Part shown: positions 31,443 to 43,400 of the stretch, one piece after another | Position numbering within the stretch: position 1 is the first letter of the stretch | How the letters are laid out: each line of letters opens with the position of its first letter | Source of the DNA: Bigelowiella natans CCMP2755 | Lineage: Eukaryota > Cercozoa > Chlorarachniophyceae | Direction: 5' to 3' | Assembly: GCA_000320545.1 (NCBI GenBank) | Contig: ADNK01000614.1 | Coordinates: 192,501 to 251,575, forward strand | Length of the DNA stretch: 59,075 nucleotides | Translations under genes and position numbers: made by a program | The notes under the pieces: model-generated | Seen by the model: the letters and a program-made list of their open reading frames with translations, nothing else | Told to the model about the DNA's origin: nothing | The model's database searches: none

Positions 31443-34400
31443 ATTGTACACGTGAACGATGTATTAAATTCCCCTTTTGATTTTCTGATTGACTTTAAAA
31501 ATTAGGCCGGGAAGAAGGAGACATGTTACAACACTGTCCGGCTTGTGGACTTGGCTGGTTCTGAGCGACTTGAGAAGACCCGTGAGTCAAAGGCTTTCAA
31601 CAAACAACGTGAGATCGAGGGTAAAGCTATTAACAACTCGCTCACTCACCTGGGAAAGGTCGTTCGGCGCATCGCCGAGCTTTCGTCCAAAAAGAATCTC
31701 TCCAAGGCTAAATTCAAAAAAGGCATGGCAGCTATTTCCTGGCGTTCCAGCAAGCTTACTACGCTGCTCCGCGACTCGCTCGGAGGTAACTGCAAAACTG
31801 TGATGATTGCCGCCATCTCTCCAGCCATGACCGAGCTAGCGGAGACATGCTCAACCCTCCGCTACGCCAACGACATCAAGCAGATCAGTTGTAAGGCTGT
31901 CAAGGCCGTGAGCAAGACTGAACAGCTCCAGAAGGAGCTTAAAAGCGCCAAAGATGAGATCGCCAAGCTCCGTGCTGCGCTGGCAAAGGGCGGAGGCAGT
32001 ATTGATGACGGCGACGACGAAAAAATGGAGGAAATGAAGGCGCAGCTGGAAGAAATGAAGGCAAAAATGGCTCGCGAGTCAAACAAAGTGTCTCCTGAGG
32101 CGATACTGCAGGCCCAAATAAAGGCACGGAAAGAGGCTGATGCCAAGCGCAAAAACATGCCGCATCTTGAATTCCTCCACCCTGACCCCAATTTCTCGCG
32201 TTCAACGTGCTCTTTCATCGACAAGGACACCGTAAATGCCGGCAAGGATGATGATTGCGGTGTTAAGCTCACAGGACTGGGAGTTCTCGCTCAGCACGCC
32301 GTTTTCACCAAGAGTGGGTCTGAAGTGGCGGTAAAGGCACTATCTGGAAAGGAGCTGACGATCGTCAACGGAAACAAGCTCAAGGGAGGACAATCTGTTA
32401 CCCTTAAGCCATTTGACCGCGTCGTGATGGGAAAGAAGAACCTATTTCTGTTCCGAAACCCGGAAGCAGAGAAGTCAAGTTTATCAGCGGAGCAGGTTAG
32501 CGGAAGAGAGTTCAGCGTTCGTATTTGGTGCTTTTGCAGTGCATAACACCGTATACTGTGACAGAAGAAGCAAACCACGCACACACGTACACAAAGGGGG
32601 GGAGAGGAAGTAGTAGATCGTGGTGAGGAAAATTGCTTCTATTCACAAACGCGCCCGTGCGCGTGCACCACACGCATACACACACGCGCACATACATGCC
32701 CAATTAGATCGAGAAGTTGATCGACGAGCACGATTTCGACTCTGTCAAGGATGAAATGTTCAAGGACGAGCTCGAGGCGCAAATGAAAGCAAAGCGTGAG
32801 GCAGAGGCACGCGCCAAGGCTGAGTTCGAGCGGAAGATCCGTGAGCGTGAAGAGAAGATGAAAGCGGAGAGGGAGAAGGCTGACGCCGAGCGCCTCAAGA
32901 TGGAGGAGGAAATGAAGAAGATGCAGGCCATGGCAGGTGCTGAAAAGGCAGCCGCCGCAGAGCGTATGAAGCAGCTCGAGGCCGCCCAGAAGCGCATGAA
33001 AGCGGAGATGAAACGTAAAGAGGAGGAACATAAACAGGCCGTTATCGATGAGAAGCGTAAGGAAGAGAACCAAGCCCGCCAGCGTGAGATCGTGCGGCTG
33101 AGTATATCGAGACTTGTCCCTCTCGTCGCAGAGGCAAACGACATAGCTAACGAGTTTAAGATCGCTGTGCAGTACGCGCTGCAAGCGATCAACTTCCCAG
33201 ACATGCACGGCGACATCATCTCCAAGGTGTTCGTACAAGTCATCAACAGGCTCACCGGCAAGACGCGCAAGTATGTGATCTCGGAGGAGACCTTCAACGA
33301 GGAGATGTTTGAGATTCGCGACCTCTTTTCCAAGTTCACCGAGAAACCGGACGAGTTCGAAATGCCAGCCAACAATCCCTGGATTGAGGGTATGTACAAG
33401 CCGCACTACCTCGGGGAGGCTCGCCCTTGGATCATGCAGATTGAGTACGGGTTCGACGTCCCCGACGAGGAGGACCCACCCTTCGTGAAGATCATTGGCT
33501 GGAAGAACGACAACGATGTCATCGGGAAGCTTTTCTTCAAAATGCATCCTATCGTCCCAGACGAGGTAGTGATCAAACGGACTTCAGGAGGGGATTAGGG
33601 AGAGATAGAGAGTGGAGTGTGGTCCTTAGAGAACATAAAATATTATAGTCCTCCCCCCCCCCCCCTTTCTGAGACGCAACCCGCTTATGTCCTCTTTCTC
33701 TCTTTCGCCACCCCTCCCAACCTCTGTAACTCAGATAATGGATAAAATGGCTATGATCGAGCCAGATGATGATTCACCCGAGGATTTGTCCTTGGCCAAC
33801 GTGGATATAGATAAGCTGGATGTGGAGATGTCGATAGACAAGATAGAGCACATGCCGCCTGAATCGTGCTCCAACGTGTTCGTCACCTTCGCTATTCCGC
33901 CAAATATTAATGTAGCGGTGCTCAATAAGGATGTTGCGGAGGATGACCTGGACGGCGTCTTTGAGTCCAAAATCTGCAATCCTGACGTGAGTGTAGCAGA
34001 TATAGTAGTAGTAGTAGTAGTAGTAGTAGTTGGAGGATAGCAATACATAATCTTATGATGATCTTCCTCCCATTGCTTCTTCCTCTACCGCTCTTGTTTT
34101 CAGATAAGCAAGCCAGTGTCCAAAGTGTCGATCGGATTCAATGAAACACTGCGCTTCCAAAACGTAGACAAGGAATTCTTCCGGTGGCTCAAGAGCCAGC
34201 CTTTCGGGATCAAAGTGTACGGCGCCTGCCCCAAGGTATCAGGGGAGATCAAAGTTGGCAGAATCCTTGGTCGTAAGAAGAAGGAAGTAAAACAGCCCCA
34301 GGAAAATAAAGTATCTGCACGTGCTCCTGCAAACGTAGGGGGTGCAGGCGGTGGAGATTACGAGGCAAAGATAAAGGAGGCGATGGAGCGTGCGGCTGAA

Positions 34401-34814
34401 CACGAGCGTAATATCAAGGCCAAGGAAATGGAGGTCGCGAAGCTTCAACAAGAGGTGTGGGACATTATATGAAGAAATGAAGACGATAGACCTAACCTTT
34501 GTACCATCTTCACCACTGATCGCGAAAAAATGCTACGATTATGAGCAACTTACACAACTGTAACGACATGTCGTCACCATAATGATTCTTGCCCAAATTC
34601 TTAGGTCGAGAAACTCAGAAGCTCGCCGGGAGGTGAATCAGGTGGGGAAATCTCAGAATATAAGAAAGAACTTGCTGAAGTGAAAGAGAAGAACAAGAAA
34701 CTCGAAGACGAGCTTGCTGCAAAAGACAAAGAGCTCGCGAAAAAAATGGAGGAACTCGAGAAGGCTCGCGCAGCTGCCAACGAAAAATCGAAAGCTGGTT
34801 GTAGTCTAATTTGA
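29617..34814 (+). CDS. Kinesin-3-like motor with FHA and C2-like domains and a C-terminal CaaX box
   Basis: Fourteen exons: 29617-29637, 29706-29820, 29931-29973, 30072-30126, 30317-30385, 30488-30583, 30783-30827, 30961-31100, 31241-31391, 31506-32495, 32708-33565, 33735-33986, 34104-34454, 34605-34814; 1131 aa. The N-terminal motor (about 1-375) has V-A-V-R-V-R-P-F, P-loop G-Q-S-G-A-G-K-S (100-107), switch I N-A-V-S-S-R-A-H (223-230) and switch II D-L-A-G-S-E (260-265). Next come a neck coil, an FHA domain (about 463-570, with Q-H-A-V-F, V-N-G-N-K and V-M-G-K-K), a long Glu/Lys/Arg coiled coil, and two segments matching the kinesin-3 stalk and C2-like region (R-P-W-I-M-Q-I-E-Y; F-F-R-W-L-K-S-Q-P). 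A second coil ends in C-S-L-I, a CaaX prenylation motif. No PH domain is seen. The P-loop has Ser-Gly-Ala where most kinesins have Thr-Gly-Ser. Role: plus-end vesicle transport by family. Confidence 0.92.
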
Positions 34815-35798
34815 GATCATGAGGATACAAGTTTTGGAATCACTTTTGTCCGCGGAATGTTGCCGTCAAACATGCATGCCCGATCGTACATCCCACTCAC
34901 TCAGAAGTTTATTCGTTCAGCATGTTTTATCTTAATTCACTGCATCTGTGAGTGACTAAGCTTTCAAAAAATCCACAATAGCTTCATCCACCATGCAATA
35001 TATTTGAAACAAATGGAGCACAAAATCATCAAAGCGGGCAATAGCTGCAAAGAAAAGCCCGCCAGCATTCATCAGTATAGCGCGCCGATCGCGCATCGCA
35101 GTACCCTGTCCGCTTATGGCGGTACGTGTGACACCATTAATCGGCATAAAATTGTGTCTCTTGGTTGGACACGCTGGCAGCATCGGCAATGAATAATAAT
35201 CCACAGTGCATATTCGTGCCTGTCTGCATTTAAGCCGGTTACATCTTACTCGATCGGCCTGCGCAGTACGCTGCCATGCACACAGGATGCTGAAGAAGAC
35301 GCTTGGGATGCCTGGGTCTATGTCCAATAATGACACTCCTCACGTCCTCTCATGGGGAAAATAAAAGTCAAAAATTACTTAAGTGACAAATACTCGTATA
35401 ATGAATTTCGAAAGAATTTTTGACTCGTTGAAATGAAATTCCTTATGAAGTCTCACAATATTTTGGCTCATCATGAAAGACTGTAATATTTGAAAGACGC
35501 ACATCAAAATTAGGCAGTATACATTATACAGCGCTTACAGCTAGACAAATGCGACACATTGCATTCACATGTATTCATGCTTGATGTACATCGTAGCAGA
35601 AACAACAAACCAGTATAATTTAAGCGCTGTAGCCGCGGCTTTGCACTTTGCACAACTAAATTAGGATGACATGCAATTGGACAAATTTAACTTATACTTA
35701 TTCATTACATCCGTCTCATACAGGATGTGCCTGCTTGCGCGCATGCATACTATGTGCATTACGATGCTACGAAAATTTCCCCCCTCATACTAATAACA
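34815..35798. other. Tail-to-tail spacer, kinesin / cupin-Dabb
   Basis: No supported gene. It contains CATGCATGC near 34872 and GCATGCATAC near 35743. Confidence 0.6.
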
Positions 35799-36986
35799 TT
35801 AATTAGCGAATGCAACGAAGTCCATCACCATGAAATCCTCCACGTTCGGCACTAATTGTTTCACATACTTTTCATGTGCATTGTGCACCAGATATGCGTC
35901 CCTATCTGTGGCAGTGTCGAAAGTGGTAATGAACACGTACTCGAACCCTCCTCTCGTTTCTGCCTCGATGTCGCTCCCAGGGCCGTTGGTGTTGAAACCG
36001 TTAGCGAATGGACCCCATTCGAACCCTTTCATTTGATCTATATGATTCGGAAGATCTATATATCCGGCAATCAGATCCCCCACCGGCGACTCGGTCTTGA
36101 ATTTGATAAAAACAACATGCTTTAGGCTACCAGCACCATTTCTCTTCGCAAGCTTCACCAGATTAGGGTGAAAATCGAACACGATGCTCGGAATAGCTGA
36201 TAAATCTGATACAACTTGACTGTCTTCCATTGTCTCACGCATTTGGATCACGCTTTCGAAGTCTGTAACCATGGCGTGCGTCTTTTCCTTGGCTAATTTC
36301 TTCTCGACAGCAGCATTTGCACAGGAGCCGAAAAGGGAGGTGGCTCGCCCACCAGCCCTGCTCTCAAGAATCTTGGCATGATTTAGCAATATCTGTACTG
36401 CACCTGACTGCTTTTCCTCCTGAAACTCGTAGAGCTGCACACGACGAACTCTCTCGCTATCATACCGCTGAGCGGAGCGCCCATCTCCTAGACCGGTCTC
36501 ACACGGTTTCGTTTCGAATATAATCTCACGGTAGGTAGTGTTTCCGACGTTCTTGACGCCATGAGTAGAATCGAATGCTGGGATTGCTCCTGAAGTATCA
36601 TGCATGAGTTCCCCTTTACGCACGAACGCCATTGTTGCTCCCGTAGGCGCATCAAACTGGAACAGCTCCTCCCCAGTCTCGGCGGAGGTCGCGGCTAATC
36701 GGGACCCCTCAATTACCGTGAAGCGGTAATCATACATATGTTCGTGGGGGGGAAGACGCTCACCCGCAGGGAGCACGAAGTCCCATACCACACTTGAATC
36801 GTCCTCATAAAGCTTCTTCGTTCCCACTGTAGGTGGGCATTTGGGCACACGTACTTCACTCTCACAAGCCTCTTCTGCAGAACAGGTGTCGAACTCATCA
36901 TCAGCGTAGATGACTGGGGCCGTTATGAGGAAGAGAACAAGGAGAGGGGACAGCACGGTGGTGACGACGCTGTGTCGGCACATCAT
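35799..36986 (-). CDS. Secreted cupin - stress-responsive A/B-barrel (Dabb) fusion
   Basis: Intronless, 395 aa. Residues 1-28 form a signal peptide (hydrophobic core V-L-S-P-L-L-V-L-F-L-I, cleavage after Y-A). Residues about 60-160 look like a single cupin barrel: V-V-W-D-F-V-L-P-A-G-E, the metal-type motif P-P-H-E-H, G-S-R-L-A-A-T and a following H-G-V-K-N. A helical middle (about 165-285) follows, with the only other cysteines. The last about 105 residues fit the dimeric alpha+beta Dabb fold, starting L-K-H-V-V-F-I-K-F-K and holding F-E-Y-V-F-I-T-T-F and H-N-A-H-E-K-Y-V. Dabb proteins occur in stress responses and some polyketide cyclisations. Its function here is unknown. It is head to head with the phase-0 gene, 573 bp apart. 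Confidence 0.75.
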   Translation of the reverse strand: MMCRHSVVTTVLSPLLVLFLITAPVIYADDEFDTCSAEEACESEVRVPKCPPTVGTKKLYEDDSSVVWDFVLPAGERLPPHEHMYDYRFTVIEGSRLAATSAETGEELFQFDAPTGATMAFVRKGELMHDTSGAIPAFDSTHGVKNVGNTTYREIIFETKPCETGLGDGRSAQRYDSERVRRVQLYEFQEEKQSGAVQILLNHAKILESRAGGRATSLFGSCANAAVEKKLAKEKTHAMVTDFESVIQMRETMEDSQVVSDLSAIPSIVFDFHPNLVKLAKRNGAGSLKHVVFIKFKTESPVGDLIAGYIDLPNHIDQMKGFEWGPFANGFNTNGPGSDIEAETRGGFEYVFITTFDTATDRDAYLVHNAHEKYVKQLVPNVEDFMVMDFVAFAN

Positions 36987-37559
36987 CTCGCGTGCGATGA
37001 TTACGAAAACTCAGAATTAAATCTATCTAAAAAATTCTTTGACGCAAGTTAAAAATTAGTCCTATATTTAACTACGACATAATATTATAGCTGTCGCATA
37101 ATAAATCTGTGCATCTTTCCTTACCAATCTTGCATAATTTCGAACCGAAATATCCGAAGAGTTTCCTCGAGTATCGGTCCAAGCAGACGTTGTACATGAC
37201 GCAACAATAACAACAATCGTACTTCTCATCTTTACTGTCATGCCAATCACCCGTAAATATCCCTTTTTTGGTTAATTTTAAATTATTCGAAATTTAGATT
37301 ATTATTACCAGAAAACGTCTTAATATTCTTTCCTACTTTTTGGTTGTAGAACAGGACACTCTTCCATTCCTTCTCCTGAGGCCCCGAGTTACCCACGCGC
37401 ATCCAATGCGATCGAGGGTAGATAGCCCCCCGCCCATGTCCCCTACTGTCTCCTTTTGAATCATCAACGCATTCTTGTATATGGTGCTCATGTGCCAAAT
37501 CGAGGCAGGTTCCATGTGTCTTGATTCGCAATAACGACGAAAAATATGTGTTCATACGC

Positions 37560-39159
37560 ATGTGTATATATCCGAATCGTCGCCTCCTTCCTCTTGCTGA
37601 TGCTGATTGTGCTGCATGTTACGTTGTGAAGAGACTAAATAGGCGATCGTTTGGAGTAGCGTTGTCATTAGTACTCTGTGTCGTCTTTGGCTACTTTCCA
37701 TCCCACCTTGCTCCAAAGCTGGGGCGGTCCGGAGTTGTTCGGTTTTCCAACAGCATCACGGAAAAGATATCTCCAGCACTTCCATGTGGTTTTGTCAACA
37801 TAGCAGCTAGCCAGAAGTTGTCTCCGATTATAGGCATGGTGAGACGACTGATTTACATCCGTGTGGACGCGTGGTTAAATCATCTGCGTGCGTTTGGTGT
37901 TGCTGAACCTCGCTTTCAAAATTAGATGCCTGGGCCTTGGAGGCCTTCGGAACCTGAGCGGCGTGAGACGGTGCTGCTGCTGCTATATAATACCAATGTG
38001 GAGATTATGATGCATCATTTGGCCGTACCCTCTCAATTTTTTTTTCACTTGCTCTTTTTCATAATGACATTTTTGGTGTTGAATCCTCCTATCACCTGTC
38101 AATCTAATCGGTAGTTATCATCACTGGTCCTTCTGACCACCTTCTCCCCATTGCACCTTAGGAATTTCCTCAGTTCATTCCCCAACCGCGTGAGCCGCGG
38201 AAGCGTCCTTCAGAGTGGGATTTTCCTGGTAAGACACCCGACGAAGTTCCGACACCGCAGAGGAAAGAGGTAGCGTTGATGGTGAGGACCGACGGCAACA
38301 ATGATGATGACGACAATGCAAAATGATGACGACGATAAAGCAAGGCATGAAAGCAAAAAAGAAGCCCTTTCGTTGCAAGATCAGGCAAATGATCTGCACA
38401 TGTATGGGTGTACTGCAGGAACCGATGTTCCCATGGATTGAACCGCCTGAGAAGGAAAGACGCCGGAAAAAGGATCAGGATCCATTCAATCCCACCCCTG
38501 ACGAAGAAGAAAAAGAAGATGAAAAAAAGGAGGGAGATGAGGAGCAGAAGGTTGTGCAACATCGTGCCCATGATGAATGACCGAAGTTTGAAGATTTACG
38601 TACATTGGGAGTAAACACACACGGAGCATACAAACAATATAGGACGACGGAAATGACGATAGTAAGAAGCGAAAGAAGAACAGACCTGTTCCGCTAGCGG
38701 TAATCAGCACCAACCTAATGTTGACGGGCCGTATGAACTTCATAAATTGCATAATCTACCATACAAAGAAAATACTACGCCATTACATTATCCCCCCTCT
38801 TCATAAAATCTATACTGTGGCTATAGGATCCATTTGGTGATGAGGATGAAGACGAAGATAGAGCGGGCGGCATACCTGGATTCCCATTACCTGAAATGGT
38901 GATAAGCAGTCATTTATTTCTTGTTGCCACTCCTTTGTGCTGTCCACGCTCTTTTACAGAAATCTGAAGTACATTGTAGTTAATAATGTTTTCACTATGT
39001 ATTTAGCCTGAGGAAGAGGAAGAACGAAAGGACGATGACTCTGGGCCCTCACCGTCAACCGAGACTGGGGGCGATGGTCCTTCGTTATTTCCCACACCAG
39101 ATACCAAAAAGCGTTCTGATAGACCTAAACCTGGAGGCAATCCCTTATTTCCAATGTAA
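37560..39159 (+). CDS. Pro- and acid-rich protein encoded only by phase-0 exons, unknown family
   Basis: Seven exons, all bounded by phase-0 introns: 37560-37838, 37926-37970, 38162-38281, 38419-38550, 38643-38699, 38827-38898, 39007-39159; 285 aa. A hydrophobic segment near the N-terminus (F-G-V-A-L-S-L-V-L-C-V-V-F-G) could be a signal peptide or anchor, placed after about 30 residues that include K-R-L-N-R-R. The remainder is low complexity and probably disordered, with recurring F-P/W/I-x-P and D-P-F motifs (F-P-Q-F-I-P-Q-P, M-F-P-W-I-E-P-P, D-P-F-N-P-T-P, D-P-F-G-D-E, P-G-F-P-L-P, L-F-P-M) among Glu/Asp/Lys blocks. I recognise no domain. The start is the first ATG in the frame; an upstream exon is possible. 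A bipartite-type leader is conceivable but unproven. Confidence 0.65.
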
Positions 39160-39342
39160 TATATGTAATCATAACGAGTGGCAATAATGAGAGGCAGGGG
39201 AGATATACTGCTGCGCACTTCCTCAGCATGTACGTGTAGAAACATGTACAATAACATGTGCGCTTATGGGGTTTAGCAGCTAGTCTAGGAGTGTACATGT
39301 GCTACGTAGACACATTATCATGCTTATGGCCATATGTGATAT

Positions 39343-39390
<48 letters not shown>

Positions 39391-39722
39391 TGTGTGTGTA
39401 TGTGTGATGATTATTGTATGTGCGTATAGAGTCGCATCGTCGAGAGATCAGGCGCATCTAGCAGTACAAACGTAGCGCCTTACTAGCTTATGTGCTTATT
39501 GCAAAAATGGCAGCGGCTAGTTGCATGTATAAACACTTACAGCCAGTGTACACTTCTAGACTTGTATGCTGGGCCAACCGCGACATATTGATCCAACTGC
39601 CTCAATTAACAGCTTCGATGCATACACTAGCAATATCGATATTGGCCATTAAATTCAACAGCATATATTTCCATGCCAGAAACTGCCATCAGTGTTGTAA
39701 AACTAAATTCTTCATCATGCGT
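39160..39722. other. Tail-to-tail spacer, phase-0 gene / AP-4 sigma
   Basis: No gene seen. It includes a long (CT)n run at 39345-39387 and CTAGTTGCATGT-type words. Confidence 0.6.
39345..39387. repeat. (CT)n microsatellite
   Basis: An uninterrupted CT run in the intergenic spacer. Confidence 0.9.
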
Positions 39723-40759
39723 TCATTTCTTCGCCTGATACTTATCCATGAGCTTCGTGGGCCGTAAGATGTTGGACTAATGTGCAAAAGAAAAAAGAAC
39801 AAATAAAAGGTAATATCAACACCAATTTCCTGTGTAGCAACAATAATCTGCCTACTCACCTTATTAGTTTCAATTATATGACCGTTGCATATCATTTCAT
39901 CAAGGATGAAATGAGCCTTTTCAAGGTTGAACATGATATCTAACTCGCACTGCAAAGAAATATAGATAGATGACTCATAAGTGGCAAAACAAATTACATT
40001 CTGCCGAAAGAATTGAGGCCATGCCATGAGCAGCATCATCGTCTACACATTCAGCGGAATAATTTACGTACCACATTCTCAAAGTATTTATCCAGGGTTT
40101 CAACGAGGTTGTGAATTAGCTCCAGAACGCCGAGCTCATTCTAGCAACGGAAGAAAATCAGTAAACAAAAAAAAAGGAAACATGGAGTTATATCTCTTCT
40201 TGATAATGCAATTTTGTAAATTTTGAATAAGTTGCCTCAGGAGTTATCTTGTTCATCTCTCATCCTCCCTACTTTCTGTTGCGGTGGATGTTCGTATTGC
40301 TTACCGTCTGTCCGTCTACGCCAACAATGAAGAAGAGCGAAGCATACCTTCTGTACACGCACTTGTAGTCTCGATATTCAATAAAGGAGCACTGGTTCTC
40401 TGTTCGTGCAAGACACTTCCTAATGATTTCCCCCTGATGGTAATTTGGTCATAATCGCATGAGAAGCATGGAGTTGGACATTCCGCCATCATTGCCATCA
40501 TTATCAAACATTGTTTTGCACCACACCACACATTAGACCTCTATTGCAGCCTTTTCCTGGATCGTAAGATTTTTGCCATAATACTACGCACATAACGAGG
40601 TTGTAGGAATCGTTAGTAAATAATAAATAATGTGTGTAGGATTTTTCAGGTCGTATTAATTAAACCGTTAATCTGAAATCAGTTGAATAAGAAAACACAT
40701 ACCTGGGCCAGACGTGTTTGCCCCTGTTTGTTGACCATTAAGATGAAGCGAATCTTCAT
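39723..40759 (-). CDS. AP4S1: AP-4 complex sigma subunit
   Basis: The small subunit of the AP-4 adaptor, which sorts cargo at the trans-Golgi without clathrin. Six exons, all joined in phase 0: 40759-40703, 40583-40539, 40433-40305, 40140-40075, 39949-39860, 39776-39723; 146 aa, close to the family's about 144. Longin-type landmarks appear in order: [10 protein letters not shown] at the N-terminus, [38 protein letters not shown], then [10 protein letters not shown] and H-F-I-L-D-E-M. The Q-C-S-F-I-E-Y and M-F-N-L-(D/E)-K signatures point to AP-4 rather than AP-1 or AP-2 sigma. The end is basic (M-D-K-Y-Q-A-K-K). The weakest splice site is the donor after exon 2. Confidence 0.9.
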
Positions 40760-41454
40760 GTTGAACTTTAAGACCTGTTGTAAACAACAGTGATATTCCA
40801 AAATTGACGGAGTTCTTCCTTAAATCGATTACGCATCGAAAACATATCTGCACCAACTAGAGGGAGATGAGCGAAGGCACAAGGAATTCGCTATTATCAA
40901 AGCTAATCCCCCACTTATTTTTGTGCCCGTGTTTCACATTGAGGCTACTTCCAGCAGTCAACTCTATATCTCTACAAATGCTGTTCACCGTTCTTTTCTT
41001 AATCTCTTTTATATCACTCCTCCAATAAAGGACTCGTGCAATCCTTGAGATTCTTATATCTTTTCAATCCATGCTATTGCCTCTTCTCTACCACTTCCCC
41101 CCCTACCCTGACATCACCTTCGCTGCCCAAATCTTATTACTGGGGAAGATCTGCTGAATGATCTAAAATAGCCTATGGATTTATTCTGCGACATAAGCTT
41201 CATCTCCGAATGGAAATAAATGTACGGCAAACATCCCACACAACGCAGAAAATTATGACGAGCGTGGTTCCTTGAAAGTTCCATATGATGTGATTTTTTA
41301 CCATGCGACATCTTCAATGTGATGTCGTAAGATAAAATCACTGTATAATTTCTGGGATAGAAAATATTACGATGTTCCCCGTGCATATTTCTGACTTACG
41401 GCCTTTGTCAAGCCGATAATATATCCCTTTCACTGCCATCAGCCGAAGGGCAAC
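40760..41454. promoter_or_regulatory. Head-to-head spacer, AP-4 sigma / GH18-like gene
   Basis: No supported gene in 695 bp. By position it holds both promoters. Confidence 0.35.
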
Positions 41455-42369
41455 ATGGTTCCAATTCTCCTTCTCCTCTCCTCCATTCCGTATTCTACTC
41501 AATCTACCACCGGCAGCACTGTCCGTTGGTATGTAGCGAGTGGGAGAGCAAGTGATAATGTCGAGTTCGCAAAGACTAGCCCCAAAGCGCTTACGGGCTT
41601 CTACGGCTGCTGTCATGACCTACTGGTTTCCAAGAACGGTTAGACACGTTTGATTGTCCTTGCATCAGCTATTTAGAGTAAGATGTAATATGAATGGTTA
41701 ATGTTTAAAGTAGTAAACTGATAAATTTCCACGATGGACTTTTCTAGGATCGATTTCGACAGCAGACAACCTCTCGACCACCGTGAGTCTGCATCGGTGA
41801 GAACACCAAAAGTCTCTTCTCTTACACTTGATGAATAACTGCTGACATGCATGTAATCCGACGGACCGAAGATGTTAGTATTAATTTACGAGAGTCCGAG
41901 CTAACTATTCTGGCGCTGCTATGCATATGTGTTCACTAGTCATGCTCTGGATTCACTTGGCCGAGTGCTAACCTACCATTCCACATTTTCTGTGGAAGCT
42001 GAAGCTATTCTCTCTGGAGTTGCAAAATCTATAGCTCCAAATTTGGCGAAAATCGCCAAAGATTCGGTGGGGTAGTCCTCGTTCGTATCTTACTTGCATA
42101 TAGGAGCTATTATCGCTTCATGCTTTCTGTCTCTGTTGACCGCTATCTTCTAGGGTGTGGACGGTCTCTTATGCGACTACGAGCCTGATTTCAACTACAC
42201 CGTTGAGCATGCGCAGAAGTATGCGGATTTTCTGTCAGCTGGTAAATATGCTTGTGAGCGTATTTCCCCCATCATGAGTGTCACTGATCCTATTCCCCCA
42301 ATCCTCGAGACAGCATACACTACCCAGCTACATGCATTTAAAACATGTATATTAAAAATATATTACATG

Positions 42370-42413
<44 letters not shown>

Positions 42414-43400
42414 TATCATTAACATTAAATATAACATATCTATTAAATTCATGGACATTTTTCTATCATCTGATTGGGTTCCATTCTTAAAAGTTCGAAA
42501 AGAGCTGAATGGGCTAGATCTTGAACTGGGAATGGATGTGGCTGGATGGGGAATCCTGGACAAATTCGACATATACGCGGACGTCGCAGACTTCTTTACC
42601 TCGTAAGAAACTCAAAATTCATTTTCCCACATTTCCAACGTCTGAACGGGCACGTGACGTCTAACGCTGTTCGTCATCGTTTTGTGTGTTTAATTAGGAT
42701 GTCGCCCACATATAATGCAGGGAATCTGACACGCAATCGTGACTTCGTGGGAGAAATGACGCGTACTCTAGGCTCAGACAAAGTGAAAGTTGGTTTGGGT
42801 TCCTCTCCAGCTACTGGGTAGTACGACGGAAAGGCTTTAGCTCACTGCAACAGCTTTGTTACATGACGCGTATCGATAACTTTGGTCCCTACTATCTTCT
42901 AATTTCAGCTATGAAAAGAATTGCGCGAACATGCCGACCTACAATTACACCGAAAGCAATCTTACTCCGTTCCTGGACTATTTGAAGACAAACGCGCAGG
43001 TTTTTACAATTTTTTGCAAGAATCAAAGATATTTGCGAAACACTCAGTTTTGTTTTGTATCAAGGTCTCCGGGGTTGATATTTGGAAGTGCGACATCGAT
43101 AACTACGGAAAGACGGCAGACTTCTTCCTCGATGCTATAGTCCAATTCAAAGGTTGAAATTTTTCTTTCTGAGTTTCAATAAATGTCGATGGTTTACGTG
43201 CAAGATTTCTTGTTGAGGTATACAGATATCTAGATATAATGATCGATACATTTGAATCACTTGCAGAGGAAAGTCCTGGTAGTCCTTGCTCCGGTCATCG
43301 ATGCGACACCTTGGCGTGCCCTTGTGGATGTGAGTGTGGGACTGACGCGGATCCGGGTCTCTGCTACGTGCCAGCTCATGTCAGTGATGAATGCGAATAG
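41455..43400 (+). CDS. Secreted GH18-like TIM-barrel protein with a Cys-rich C-terminus
   Basis: Nine exons: 41455-41638, 41748-41796, 41940-42066, 42154-42241, 42494-42602, 42698-42817, 42909-42999, 43065-43152, 43267-43400; phases agree and give 329 aa. Residues 1-18 are a signal peptide (M-V-P-I-L-L-L-L-S-S). The segment G-V-D-G-L-L-C-D-Y-E-P has the DGxxxDxE spacing of GH18 chitinase-type active sites, followed by barrel-like strands (L-E-L-G-M-D-V-A-G-W, V-G-L-G-S-S-P, V-D-I-W-K-C-D). Several N-x-T/S sites suggest glycosylation. The last exon codes about 44 residues with nine cysteines in a C-x3-C, C-P-C-G-C-E-C pattern, perhaps a disulphide-rich binding module. The family call rests on one motif and overall pattern; catalytic activity is not established. 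Confidence 0.7.
42371..42408. repeat. (AT)n microsatellite
   Basis: AT run in intron 4 of the GH18-like gene. Confidence 0.9.

Noticed and set aside
33566-33598. Kinesin ending at the stop near 33598
   Set aside because: A GT donor after ...I-V-P-D-E at 33565 joins in phase to the exon at 33735, and the C2-like region typical of kinesin-3 follows.
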